Positions 1 to 8,396 of a stretch of 64,000 bases of DNA are shown here, piece after piece. Source of the stretch: Clostridium sp. Marseille-Q2269 (lineage in GTDB: Bacteria; Bacillota; Clostridia; Clostridiales; Clostridiaceae); assembly GCF_943736985.1 (NCBI RefSeq), contig NZ_CALSFS010000013.1, positions 43,806 through 107,805 on the forward strand. Reading direction: 5' to 3'. The notes under the pieces were generated by a model that was not told where the DNA came from, did no database searches, and worked only from the letters and a program-made list of their open reading frames with translations. Within the stretch, counting starts at the first letter, position 1. Each line of letters starts with the position of its first letter. The position numbers were made by a program, and so were the translations under genes.

Positions 1-1
1 T

Positions 2-790
2 ATGGTTAAAAATGATTTAACACCTGAAAATATATATGAAAAAGGGGAAAAAATGGCATTCCCAGATTCAACGGTATCATATTTTAAGGGAATGATGGGT
101 CAACCAATGGGGGGATTCCCAGAAAAATTACAAAAGTTGGTTTTAAAAGGAGAAGATCCTATAACTTGTAGACCAGGAGAAATGCTACCCTCAGAGGATT
201 TTGAAAAAATAAGAGAGTATTTAAAACACCAATATGGTTTAAAGGCAACAGAAAATGATATTATAAGTTATGCTTTATATCCAGAGGTTTTTGAAAAATA
301 TTTAGATTTCTTACAAGAGTACGGAGATTTAACTTATATGGGAAGTGATGTATTTTTCCATGGACTATATGAAGGTGAAACTGCTGAAATAGAATTACAA
401 GAAGGAAAAACTTTTATAGTTCAATTATCAGAAATAGGTAAGGTAGACTCAGAAGGAAATAGAACAGTTGTGTTTGAAATAAACGGTAATAGAAGAGAAA
501 TGAAGATAAAAGATAAATCTAGTTTAATGGCACAAAGTATAGCTTCTAATAGTACAAAGATGGCTGATGCTTCAAATAAAAAACATATAGGTTCTAGCAT
601 ACCAGGTACAGTACTAAAAGTTTTGGTAAATAAAGGTGATAAAATAAAAGAAGGAAATAGCTTGATTGTAATAGAAGCTATGAAGATGGAAACTAATATA
701 GTAGCCAGCTTTGGAGGCGTAGTAGAAAATCTCTTAGTAAAAGAGGGGGATCAAGTTAAATCAGGACAATTGCTTTTAGAATTAGAATAA
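2..790 (+). CDS. pyc: Pyruvate carboxylase, C-terminal part (5' end outside window)
   Basis: This is the last 262 codons of pyruvate carboxylase, the biotin enzyme that makes oxaloacetate from pyruvate, bicarbonate and ATP. The reading frame is open at the left edge, so the biotin carboxylase domain and most of the carboxyltransferase domain lie upstream. The first ~180 residues match the tail of the carboxyltransferase and the linker. Residues ~195-262 form a biotinyl domain with the AMKM signature, the biotinylated lysine being residue 228 of the visible part (base 683). A terminator follows directly. An oxaloacetate decarboxylase alpha subunit would also end in this domain, but the carboxyltransferase tail favours Pyc. 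Confidence 0.9.
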   Translation: MVKNDLTPENIYEKGEKMAFPDSTVSYFKGMMGQPMGGFPEKLQKLVLKGEDPITCRPGEMLPSEDFEKIREYLKHQYGLKATENDIISYALYPEVFEKYLDFLQEYGDLTYMGSDVFFHGLYEGETAEIELQEGKTFIVQLSEIGKVDSEGNRTVVFEINGNRREMKIKDKSSLMAQSIASNSTKMADASNKKHIGSSIPGTVLKVLVNKGDKIKEGNSLIVIEAMKMETNIVASFGGVVENLLVKEGDQVKSGQLLLELE

Positions 791-798
791 TATAAAAA

Positions 799-828
799 AA
801 AGCACTGCTTGGGGAAGCGGTGCTTTTT
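799..828 (+). terminator. Rho-independent terminator of pyc
   Basis: Arms AAAGCACTGCTT and AAGCGGTGCTTT flank a GGGG loop and run into a T-run. It starts 8 bases after the pyc stop codon. Confidence 0.9.
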
Positions 829-1164
829 ACTATGGGAAGTTTATAATGGGTTTTACTAGTTTTATTTATCTATTTTATATATACATTATACAATAAAAAG
901 GTGATTGTGTCAAAACATTAACAATAAAAATTCAAAAAATTATTAAAATAAAGAATTTATATTGGGGATATTATGATAATTATCGAATGATATTAATAAT
1001 TTATAATTTAAAAATGTCAATGATTTCTATATAATTGTTAAACATATAATTATTATTGATAGTTTTTAATGAAATATATAGTATAAGAAATATATGGTAT
1101 AATTAATATCACTATATAAAATAATAGGCATAGATAGTAAATTTAGAAAGGAGAAAATAATACC
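829..1164. other. Intergenic region with likely promoter of the M16 peptidase gene
   Basis: No open frame is convincing in this very AT-rich stretch. A TATAAT at 1098-1103 preceded by TGG (extended -10) lies about 60 bases before the peptidase start. No good -35 is visible, so the promoter call is weak. A typical ribosome binding site (AAAGGAG) is at about 1147-1153. Confidence 0.4.
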
Positions 1165-4092
1165 ATGAATTTAAATTTAGGAGAAACATATAATGGATTT
1201 AAATTGATAAATGAAGAAGAAATAAAAGAAATTAATTCTGTAGCCCAAGTATTTGTGCATGAGAAAAGTGGAGCTAAGTTACTTTTTATAAAAAATGATG
1301 ATGATAATAAGATTTTTTCTGTAAGTTTTAGAACTCCTCCAAAAGATAGTACGGGAGTAGCTCATATACTAGAACACTCTGTTTTATGCGGTTCAAGAAA
1401 ATTTCCTGTTAAAGAACCATTTGTAGAATTAATAAAAGGTTCTTTAAATACATTTCTAAATGCTATGACTTTCCCGGATAAAACCATGTACCCTGTAGGA
1501 AGTACAAATGATAAAGACTTTACAAACTTAATGGATGTATACTTAGATGCAGTGTTGTATCCTAATATATATAAATATCCTGAAATAATGATGCAAGAGG
1601 GTTGGCATTATGAAATAGAAAATAAGCAAGATGATATAACATATAAAGGTGTAGTATACAATGAAATGAAGGGAGCTTTTTCTTCTCCAGAATCTATATT
1701 ATTTAGAAAGATACAAGAATCTTTATTACCAGATACCATATATGGCGTTGAATCTGGTGGAGATCCCGATCATATACCAGATCTTACACAAGAAGATTTT
1801 AGAGAGTTTCATAAAAAATATTATCATCCGTCTAATAGCTATATGTATTTGTATGGAGATATGGATATATTAGAAAAATTAAAGTTTATAGATGAAAATT
1901 ATTTAAAAGATTTCAATAAACAAGAAGTAGATTCAAAAATAAAACCACAAGAACCATTTAAAGAGCCTAAATATATGGAAGTTAAGTATCCTATATCTAA
2001 AGAAGAAAAAATTGAAGATAAAACTTATTTAAGCTTAAACTTCTCTGTAGGTAAATCTATAGATAAAGAAGCATACTTAGCTTTTGAAATTTTAGAACAT
2101 ATACTTCTTGAAACGCCATCATCACCATTAAAGAAAGCTCTATTACAATCAGGAATAGGTAAAGATGTTTTTGGTGTGTATGATAATAGTATACTTGAAT
2201 CTACAATTAGTATAATAGTGAAAAATTCTAATAATGATAAAATACAAGAATTTAAATCTGTAGTATTTGATACACTTAAAAAGCTGGTTAGAGAAGGAAT
2301 AGATAAAAAATTAATAGAATCATCAATAAACTTAAAAGAGTTTAGTTTAAGAGAAGCAGATTATCAGGGATATCCAAAGGGTTTAATATATAATATGAAA
2401 TCTATGGAAAGTTGGCTTTATGATGAAGAACCTACAATGCATTTAAAATATGAAGATGTACTACAAAAAATAAAGTCTGCATTAAGTTCTAATTATTTTG
2501 AAGATTTAATAGAAAAATATATTTTAAATAATAATCATTACTCAATTCTTGTTGTAAGGCCAGAAAAAGGTCTTGAAGAGAGAAGAATAGAAAATATAAG
2601 AAAAAAATTAAAAGAATACAAAGAAAGCTTAACAGATAAAGAATTAGAAACACTAATACAGCAAACCAATAAATTAAAGGAAAGACAAAATGAAAAGGAT
2701 TCTATGGAAAATTTAAGTAAGATTCCATTACTTTCTATAGAAGATATAAATAAAGAAGCAGAAAAGCTTCCATTAGAAGAAAAAAATATTTTAGGAATTA
2801 AAACTTTATACCATAATGTATTTACCAATAAAATTTCATACTTTAACTTATATTTCAACACAAGGTCAGTAGAAAAAGAAAATATACCTTATACAGGGCT
2901 ATTGGCATTTGTTCTTGGAAAAGTAAGTACAAAAAATTACAATTATCAAGATTTATCTAACGAAGTTAATATAAGTACAGGTGGAATTAAGTATAATACA
3001 GAAACTTTTAATGTAAAGGAAAGTTATGAAGACTATACTCCTATGTTTATTATAAAGTCTAAATGTTTAACTAGTAATATTAAAGAACTTATGAAGTTGT
3101 TGTCAGAAATATTAAGTAACTCTAAATTTGATGAAAAAAACAGATTAAAAGAAATAATACAAGAATTAAAATCAAGATTAGAAATGATGATGTTTGACAG
3201 GGGACATATTGTAGCTGTTAAGAGATTATTTTCATATTTTTCATCTCACGGCAAATGTGATGAACTTTTATCAGGAATAGAATTCTATAAATTTATTGTG
3301 GATATAGAGAAGAATTTTGAAGATAGATTTGAAGAAATAAGTAGAAATCTACAAGAGGTATTTAATCAAATATTTAATTCTACAAATTTACTATTAAGTA
3401 TCACTGGGGAACAAGAAGAGTTTAATGGAGTAAGTAAAGAATTCAAAACATTATATGATAGTTTAAAAGAAGAAAAATTAAAATATAATAATTACGAATT
3501 TGAATTTAACAATAAAAATGAGGGATTTTCCACTTCTTCTAAAGTTCAGTATGTAGCCAAAGGATATAATTATTTAAAATTAGGATATAAATATAGTGGA
3601 AGTATGCAAGTTTTAAGAACTATAGTAAATTATGATTATTTATGGAACAGGATTAGAGTACAGGGTGGAGCATATGGTGCTTTTGCATCTTTTGTGAAGA
3701 ATGGGAATATGTTCTTTGGGTCTTATAGAGATCCCAACTTAGTAAAGACTATAGAAGCTTATGATGAAGCATTTAAATATGTATCTCAATTCAATCCTGA
3801 AGATAGAGAAATGACGAAATACATTATAGGAACTATTTCTGATTTAGATACGCCTTTAAGTCCTGCTGCAAAAGGAGAAAAATCAACAGAAAATTATTTA
3901 AGAAAAATATCTTATGAAGATATGCAAAAAGAAAGAGATGAAATATTGTCTACTAATAAGGAAAAAATAATAGCTTTCAGTGATATTATTAAAGATTTAA
4001 TGAAAGAAAATTATATATGTGTTATAGGTAATGAAGATAAAATAAAAGAGAATAAGGATAAATTTAATAATATAATAAATTTATTTGAATAA
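1165..4092 (+). CDS. M16C family zinc metallopeptidase (insulinase/presequence-protease type)
   Basis: This 975-residue protein has the inverted zinc motif HILEH at residues 67-71 and the third zinc ligand most likely at Glu167 (in NEMKG), as in the M16 family. Its length and two-half layout (active N-terminal half, peptidase-like C-terminal half after a helical linker around 470-520) match the M16C single-chain presequence-protease/falcilysin group, which degrades peptides inside a closed chamber. No signal peptide is visible, so it is probably cytoplasmic and recycles peptides. The ATG is preceded by AAAGGAG. It stands alone, bounded by terminators on both sides. The physiological substrate cannot be told from sequence. 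Confidence 0.9.
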   Translation: MNLNLGETYNGFKLINEEEIKEINSVAQVFVHEKSGAKLLFIKNDDDNKIFSVSFRTPPKDSTGVAHILEHSVLCGSRKFPVKEPFVELIKGSLNTFLNAMTFPDKTMYPVGSTNDKDFTNLMDVYLDAVLYPNIYKYPEIMMQEGWHYEIENKQDDITYKGVVYNEMKGAFSSPESILFRKIQESLLPDTIYGVESGGDPDHIPDLTQEDFREFHKKYYHPSNSYMYLYGDMDILEKLKFIDENYLKDFNKQEVDSKIKPQEPFKEPKYMEVKYPISKEEKIEDKTYLSLNFSVGKSIDKEAYLAFEILEHILLETPSSPLKKALLQSGIGKDVFGVYDNSILESTISIIVKNSNNDKIQEFKSVVFDTLKKLVREGIDKKLIESSINLKEFSLREADYQGYPKGLIYNMKSMESWLYDEEPTMHLKYEDVLQKIKSALSSNYFEDLIEKYILNNNHYSILVVRPEKGLEERRIENIRKKLKEYKESLTDKELETLIQQTNKLKERQNEKDSMENLSKIPLLSIEDINKEAEKLPLEEKNILGIKTLYHNVFTNKISYFNLYFNTRSVEKENIPYTGLLAFVLGKVSTKNYNYQDLSNEVNISTGGIKYNTETFNVKESYEDYTPMFIIKSKCLTSNIKELMKLLSEILSNSKFDEKNRLKEIIQELKSRLEMMMFDRGHIVAVKRLFSYFSSHGKCDELLSGIEFYKFIVDIEKNFEDRFEEISRNLQEVFNQIFNSTNLLLSITGEQEEFNGVSKEFKTLYDSLKEEKLKYNNYEFEFNNKNEGFSTSSKVQYVAKGYNYLKLGYKYSGSMQVLRTIVNYDYLWNRIRVQGGAYGAFASFVKNGNMFFGSYRDPNLVKTIEAYDEAFKYVSQFNPEDREMTKYIIGTISDLDTPLSPAAKGEKSTENYLRKISYEDMQKERDEILSTNKEKIIAFSDIIKDLMKENYICVIGNEDKIKENKDKFNNIINLFE

Positions 4093-4094
4093 TA

Positions 4095-4131
4095 AAAATA
4101 GTATGTTGTAAATTTGCAACATACTATTTTT
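4095..4131. terminator. Bidirectional terminator between the M16 peptidase and cstA
   Basis: Inverted repeat with arms AAAATAGTATGTTG and CAACATACTATTTT, A-rich before and T-rich after, lying between two convergent genes. Confidence 0.85.
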
Positions 4132-4139
4132 ATATTATA

Positions 4140-5558
4140 TTATTTTGCTATGTCTAAATTATCTTTTTTTGAAGTAGTTTTTTTCAAGAATAATCCCAAA
4201 ACTGCTAAAGCTACCACAATGCCTATAGGATATCCAATTGAAGGGTTAAGTTTAAATCCTTCTGGAGCTACAAGTATATAAGTTATAGAAACTGCAGTCA
4301 TAAAGGTAGCAGGTATAGTTGCCATCCAATGAGATTTATTTATATTATATAAGTAAGCAGCTGCAGTCCATAGAACTATCATAGCTAGGGTTTGATTTGA
4401 CCAAGCAAAATATCTCCAAACAACATCGAAATTTATTTTTGTTAACACAAAACCTATCACGAATAGAGGAATACTTATTGCTAATCTATTTTTTATAGGT
4501 CCTTGTTCATAATTTAGTAAGTCTGCAATTATAAGCCTAGAACTTCTAAAAGCTGTGTCACCAGAAGTTATAGGACATGCAACAACTCCAAGTATGGCTA
4601 AGGCTCCACCTATTTTACCAAGAAGAGAATTTGAAATAGTGTTTACTACCCAAGCTTGTCCTCCGTGAGCAGCCATTTGCTTACCAAGCTCTCCAGTGTT
4701 GCCAAAGAAAGTCATTGCAGCGGCAGCCCATATTAAAGCCAGTATACCTTCAGCTATCATTGCTCCGTAGAATATTTGTCTTCCTTGTTTTTCATTTGTT
4801 ATACATCTAGCCATTAATGGAGATTGAGTTGAATGGAAACCAGATATAGCTCCACAGGCAATTGTTACAAACATTAATGGCCAAATTGGAAGTTTTTTAG
4901 GATGTAGATTTGCTAATGTTATTTCTGGTATATGATAACCTTTAACTATTAAGCAAGTAGCAACTCCTATAGCCATTATAAGTAAGCATAAACCGAATAT
5001 AGGATATATTTTACCTATAATTTTATCAACAGGAAGCATAGTTGCAAGAATGTAGTATATAAATATTACATATATCCAAACTACTTTATTGTATCCAGTT
5101 AATGTATTTAAAAGACCAGCAGGTCCTATTATAAATACAACACCAGTAAGAATTAAAAGTATTACTGAGAACCCTCTCATAAATTGTTTGAAACCAGGTC
5201 CAAGATATTTACCAACTACTTCTGGAATACTTGCGCCATCGTGTCTTACAGATAGCATACCTGAAAAATAATCATGTACTCCACCTGCAAAAATAGAACC
5301 AAATACAATCCATAAGAATGCAGAAGGTCCCCAAAGTGCACCTGCTATAGCGCCAAATATTGGACCTAAACCTGCTATATTTAAAAATTGAATCATAAAA
5401 ATTTTCCAAGCGGGCATAGGAACAAAATCTACTCCATCTTCTAATCTTATAGCTGGAGTTTTTATTGTTTCATCAGCCCCAAACATTTTTTCTACTATTT
5501 TACCATAAATTAAATAACCAATAACAAGTGCTATTAATGAAAGAAAAAATGATATCAT
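4140..5558 (-). CDS. cstA: CstA-family carbon starvation / pyruvate (or peptide) transporter
   Basis: A 472-residue, strongly hydrophobic multi-spanning membrane protein of the CstA family. It has the family's N-terminal layout, with glycine-rich segments around residues 60-110. It is the short form, well below the ~700 residues of E. coli CstA/BtsT. E. coli members import pyruvate (BtsT) or are linked to peptide uptake (CstA). The start was set at 5558 because AGGAGG sits 6 bases upstream; the frame extends 8 codons further without a better site. It is divergent from a LytS/LytT pair, as E. coli BtsT is controlled by the LytS-type BtsSR system, so a pyruvate-responsive transporter is the best guess. 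Substrate is inferred. Confidence 0.85.
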   Translation of the reverse strand: MISFFLSLIALVIGYLIYGKIVEKMFGADETIKTPAIRLEDGVDFVPMPAWKIFMIQFLNIAGLGPIFGAIAGALWGPSAFLWIVFGSIFAGGVHDYFSGMLSVRHDGASIPEVVGKYLGPGFKQFMRGFSVILLILTGVVFIIGPAGLLNTLTGYNKVVWIYVIFIYYILATMLPVDKIIGKIYPIFGLCLLIMAIGVATCLIVKGYHIPEITLANLHPKKLPIWPLMFVTIACGAISGFHSTQSPLMARCITNEKQGRQIFYGAMIAEGILALIWAAAAMTFFGNTGELGKQMAAHGGQAWVVNTISNSLLGKIGGALAILGVVACPITSGDTAFRSSRLIIADLLNYEQGPIKNRLAISIPLFVIGFVLTKINFDVVWRYFAWSNQTLAMIVLWTAAAYLYNINKSHWMATIPATFMTAVSITYILVAPEGFKLNPSIGYPIGIVVALAVLGLFLKKTTSKKDNLDIAK

Positions 5559-5739
5559 AAAATTACCTCCTACCCAATACAATCGATTACATATCGAAAT
5601 TTAAATTATATAATAATGATAATATAGTATTAAATTTTTATTAACAATATTATTATGAAAGAACATAAAAACACATTAAATTGTAAAAAAATTTCCCTGT
5701 TTAGCAATTTAGTATAGAAAAAATATTTATTTATTGTAT

Positions 5740-5766
5740 AATTTATTAAAGAATATTTAATAAATT
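5740..5766. promoter_or_regulatory. Inverted repeat between cstA and lytS (candidate operator)
   Basis: Perfect 11-base arms AATTTATTAAA and TTTAATAAATT are separated by 5 bases, 33 bases before the lytS start. The arms are pure A/T, so chance is a real possibility. Position in a divergent promoter region suggests an operator or promoter element. Confidence 0.35.
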
Positions 5767-5799
5767 ATATATAATACTGTAATTTAAGGAGAAAAATCC

Positions 5800-7434
5800 A
5801 TGATATATATACAATTATTACAAAGTATGTCCTTAATTGGAATATCAGCTTATTTATATAGCCAAACTAATACTTTTAATAAATTTCTTAATAATAAATC
5901 ACATTACAAATATAAGATTTTGATGATAATTTTTTTTAGTGTCTTATCTATATTGGGAACTTATACTGGGGTTAATATAGAACCCTATGCACTAGCAAAT
6001 GTAAGACCCATAGGATCTATAGTAGCAGGATATATAGGTGGACCATTAGTAGGTGTCATTGTAGGGACTATAGCAGGAACCCACAGGTATCTTTTAGGAG
6101 GATTTACAGCTTTTGCTTGTGCTATAGCTACCATAGTAGAAGGTCTTGTGGGTGGAATAGTTAATAAAATAAAAAGAGATAAACATATAGATGTTTTAAC
6201 AGGTGTTACTGCAGCAATAATCGCAGAAGTATTACAGATGACCATAATTTTATTAATATCAAGACCATATGAAGACGCACTACAGTTAGAAAAAATTATA
6301 GCTTTACCAATGATAATCACAAATTCCATAGGAGTAGGTATATTTATAAATATTATAAATAATACTGAAGAAAGGTATAAAAAAATTGCTGCTATACAAT
6401 CTCAGAAAGCTTTAAATATAGCAAAAAAAACTTCAATTTATTTAAGAAGTGGTTTTAATCAAGAAATTTCAGATAAAGTATGTTCAATAATATATGAAGC
6501 AATAAATTTAGAAAGCATATTTATTACAGAAAATAAAGGCATATTCTCTTATAATGGAGAAGAAATAGATAAGGAAAAACTAAGAGATAAAATAAATGAA
6601 TATTTTAATATTAAGGATTATAAGTTAATAAAATTTCAATATAATAATAAAGATAAGCTCTTCTATTGTATACCTATATATACAGAAAAAGATAAATTTA
6701 AATTTATTATAGGAATAGAAATTAAATCTTATAAAAGTGTAGATAAATATTTCAGTGATTTTGCTAATGAATTAACGGCTCTTTTGGCTACTCAAATAGA
6801 ACTATATGAATTAGATCAATTAGCTCAAGAAGTCTCAAAGGCAGAATTAAAAATGTTAAGAAATCAAATACATCCTCACTTTCTATTTAATACACTAAAT
6901 ACTATAGCATCCTTTTGTAGAACTGATTCCATAAAAGCTAGAGAGCTTATACTAAATCTTTCAAATTATTTTAGACAAACCTTAAAAAGACAAGAAGAAA
7001 AAATTATTTTAAAAGAAGAAATGGAATTTTTACAATCTTATTTGGCTATAGAAAAAGCTAGATTTGGTGATAGACTAATAGTAACTATTAATATACCAGA
7101 AAAGCTTTTAGATTTTAAAGTGCCTGTCTTTATACTTCAACCAATAATAGAAAATTCTATGAAGCATGGAATATTAATAAAGCCACAGGGAGGAGAGGTA
7201 ATAATTACTGCGGTAGATGAACAAGATAAAATTAAGTTTTCCATAAAAGACACAGGGGTAGGTATGGATAAAAATAGGCTTAATCATGTAATTAAAAACT
7301 GGCCAGGAATAGGTCTTTCAAATGTAAATAAAAGATTAAAATTACTTTATGGAGAAAGAAGTTATATACATATAGTAAGTAATCTAAATGAAGGAACAGA
7401 AGTTATATTTCGTATACCTAAGGAGGCATTTTAG
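5800..7434 (+). CDS. lytS: LytS-type membrane sensor histidine kinase
   Basis: This 544-residue sensor kinase pairs with the response regulator that begins on the next base. Residues ~1-185 form the 5TMR_LYT membrane sensor, including a conserved AGTHRYLLGG stretch at 92-101. Residues ~205-335 look like a GAF-type domain. The His_kinase motif is QIHPHFLFN (phospho-acceptor probably His360), followed by a C-terminal ATPase with N-box IENSMKHG and DTGVGM. AAGGAG lies 8 bases before the ATG. In E. coli the homologues BtsS and YpdA sense pyruvate, and this pair is divergent from a CstA-type transporter, which supports control of that gene. The signal is inferred, not shown. Confidence 0.92.
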   Translation: MIYIQLLQSMSLIGISAYLYSQTNTFNKFLNNKSHYKYKILMIIFFSVLSILGTYTGVNIEPYALANVRPIGSIVAGYIGGPLVGVIVGTIAGTHRYLLGGFTAFACAIATIVEGLVGGIVNKIKRDKHIDVLTGVTAAIIAEVLQMTIILLISRPYEDALQLEKIIALPMIITNSIGVGIFINIINNTEERYKKIAAIQSQKALNIAKKTSIYLRSGFNQEISDKVCSIIYEAINLESIFITENKGIFSYNGEEIDKEKLRDKINEYFNIKDYKLIKFQYNNKDKLFYCIPIYTEKDKFKFIIGIEIKSYKSVDKYFSDFANELTALLATQIELYELDQLAQEVSKAELKMLRNQIHPHFLFNTLNTIASFCRTDSIKARELILNLSNYFRQTLKRQEEKIILKEEMEFLQSYLAIEKARFGDRLIVTINIPEKLLDFKVPVFILQPIIENSMKHGILIKPQGGEVIITAVDEQDKIKFSIKDTGVGMDKNRLNHVIKNWPGIGLSNVNKRLKLLYGERSYIHIVSNLNEGTEVIFRIPKEAF

Positions 7435-8199
7435 ATGAAAGAAATTAGAGCCATTATAATAGAAGACGAAAAGCCAGCTATAGAAGAACTTAAATATGTT
7501 TTATCTAAATATAATTTTTTAAATATAATAGATGTAGCTATAAACGGCAAAGATGGATATGAATTAGTAGAAAAATTACAGCCAGAAGTAGTGTTTATGG
7601 ATATAAATATACCTGTAGAAAGTGGTATGACTTTATCAAAAAAAATAAAAAAATTTAATAAAGATATAAATATTATATTTATAACAGCCTATGAACAATA
7701 TGCATTGGAAGCTTTTGAAATAGATGCTTTAGACTATATATTAAAACCTTTTGATGATAAAAGAATAGATATAACTATAAAAAGATTGCAAGAAAAAATC
7801 AGAGAAAAATATAAAGAGAAAATTCCTGTTATGATAAGTGATATATTAAATAAGTTGGAAAAAGAAGAAAAAATATTTAAGAAAATACCTTGTGAATGCA
7901 ACGGCAAAATAGTGTTAATAGATACAAAAAATATATATTATTGCTATACTATGAATGATAAAACATATGTGAAAACAGATTCACAGGAGTATGCAACTCA
8001 CAATACATTAAAAGAAATAGAAGGGAAGACAGATTTGTTTAGAGTCCATAGAAGTTATATAGTAAATATGGATAATATAAAGGAACTATATTCTTGGTTT
8101 AATGGTACATATAAATTGGTTATGAGCGATAAAGAGCAATCAGAAATTCCTGTTAGTAGAAATAATGTTAAGAGAGTAAAAGAAATATTAGGAATATAA
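7435..8199 (+). CDS. lytT: LytTR-family response regulator
   Basis: A 254-residue DNA-binding response regulator. The receiver domain (1-~120) carries the acidic pocket (Glu10, Asp11), the phospho-acceptor Asp56 in FMDINIP and the conserved Lys in LKPF. The C-terminal LytTR domain (~150-252) has the hallmark FRVHRSYIVN block. The ATG directly follows the lytS TAG, so the two are translationally coupled; AAGGAGG lies inside the end of lytS. It probably activates the divergent cstA. I could not find convincing LytTR direct repeats in the 240-base spacer. Confidence 0.92.
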   Translation: MKEIRAIIIEDEKPAIEELKYVLSKYNFLNIIDVAINGKDGYELVEKLQPEVVFMDINIPVESGMTLSKKIKKFNKDINIIFITAYEQYALEAFEIDALDYILKPFDDKRIDITIKRLQEKIREKYKEKIPVMISDILNKLEKEEKIFKKIPCECNGKIVLIDTKNIYYCYTMNDKTYVKTDSQEYATHNTLKEIEGKTDLFRVHRSYIVNMDNIKELYSWFNGTYKLVMSDKEQSEIPVSRNNVKRVKEILGI

Positions 8200-8249
8200 A
8201 AGGATAAAATTATATTTTAAAAATGAGATTAGTTTAATATAAAAAATAA

Positions 8250-8351
8250 AAGGGGCTGTGGCGCTAAGAATAAACGCTACAATATATTGTGTTAACTTTA
8301 AACTGTAAAACGATATATTGTGCTTAAATTCTTTAATGCGACAGCCCCTTA
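8250..8351. repeat. ~100-bp imperfect palindrome (MITE-like or long bidirectional terminator)
   Basis: The ends AAGGGGCTGT and ACAGCCCCTT are perfect inverted repeats. Inside, ACAATATAT and ATATATTGT-type segments also pair, so the whole element can fold into one long hairpin. It lies between the convergent lytT and ABC-F genes. Length and fold resemble a miniature inverted-repeat element; it could equally be a large terminator. Confidence 0.65.
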
Positions 8352-8396
8352 TTTTGAAAATTTAAAGGTAAGATTTATTTCAATTTGTTTTTTATA

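Noticed and set aside
2538-2861. Minus-strand 107-codon frame inside the M16 peptidase gene
   Set aside because: Low-complexity Ser/Leu/Phe product typical of antisense to AT-rich coding sequence; no RBS or family.
5985-6329. Minus-strand 114-codon frame inside lytS
   Set aside because: Antisense shadow of a conserved membrane domain; no supporting signal.
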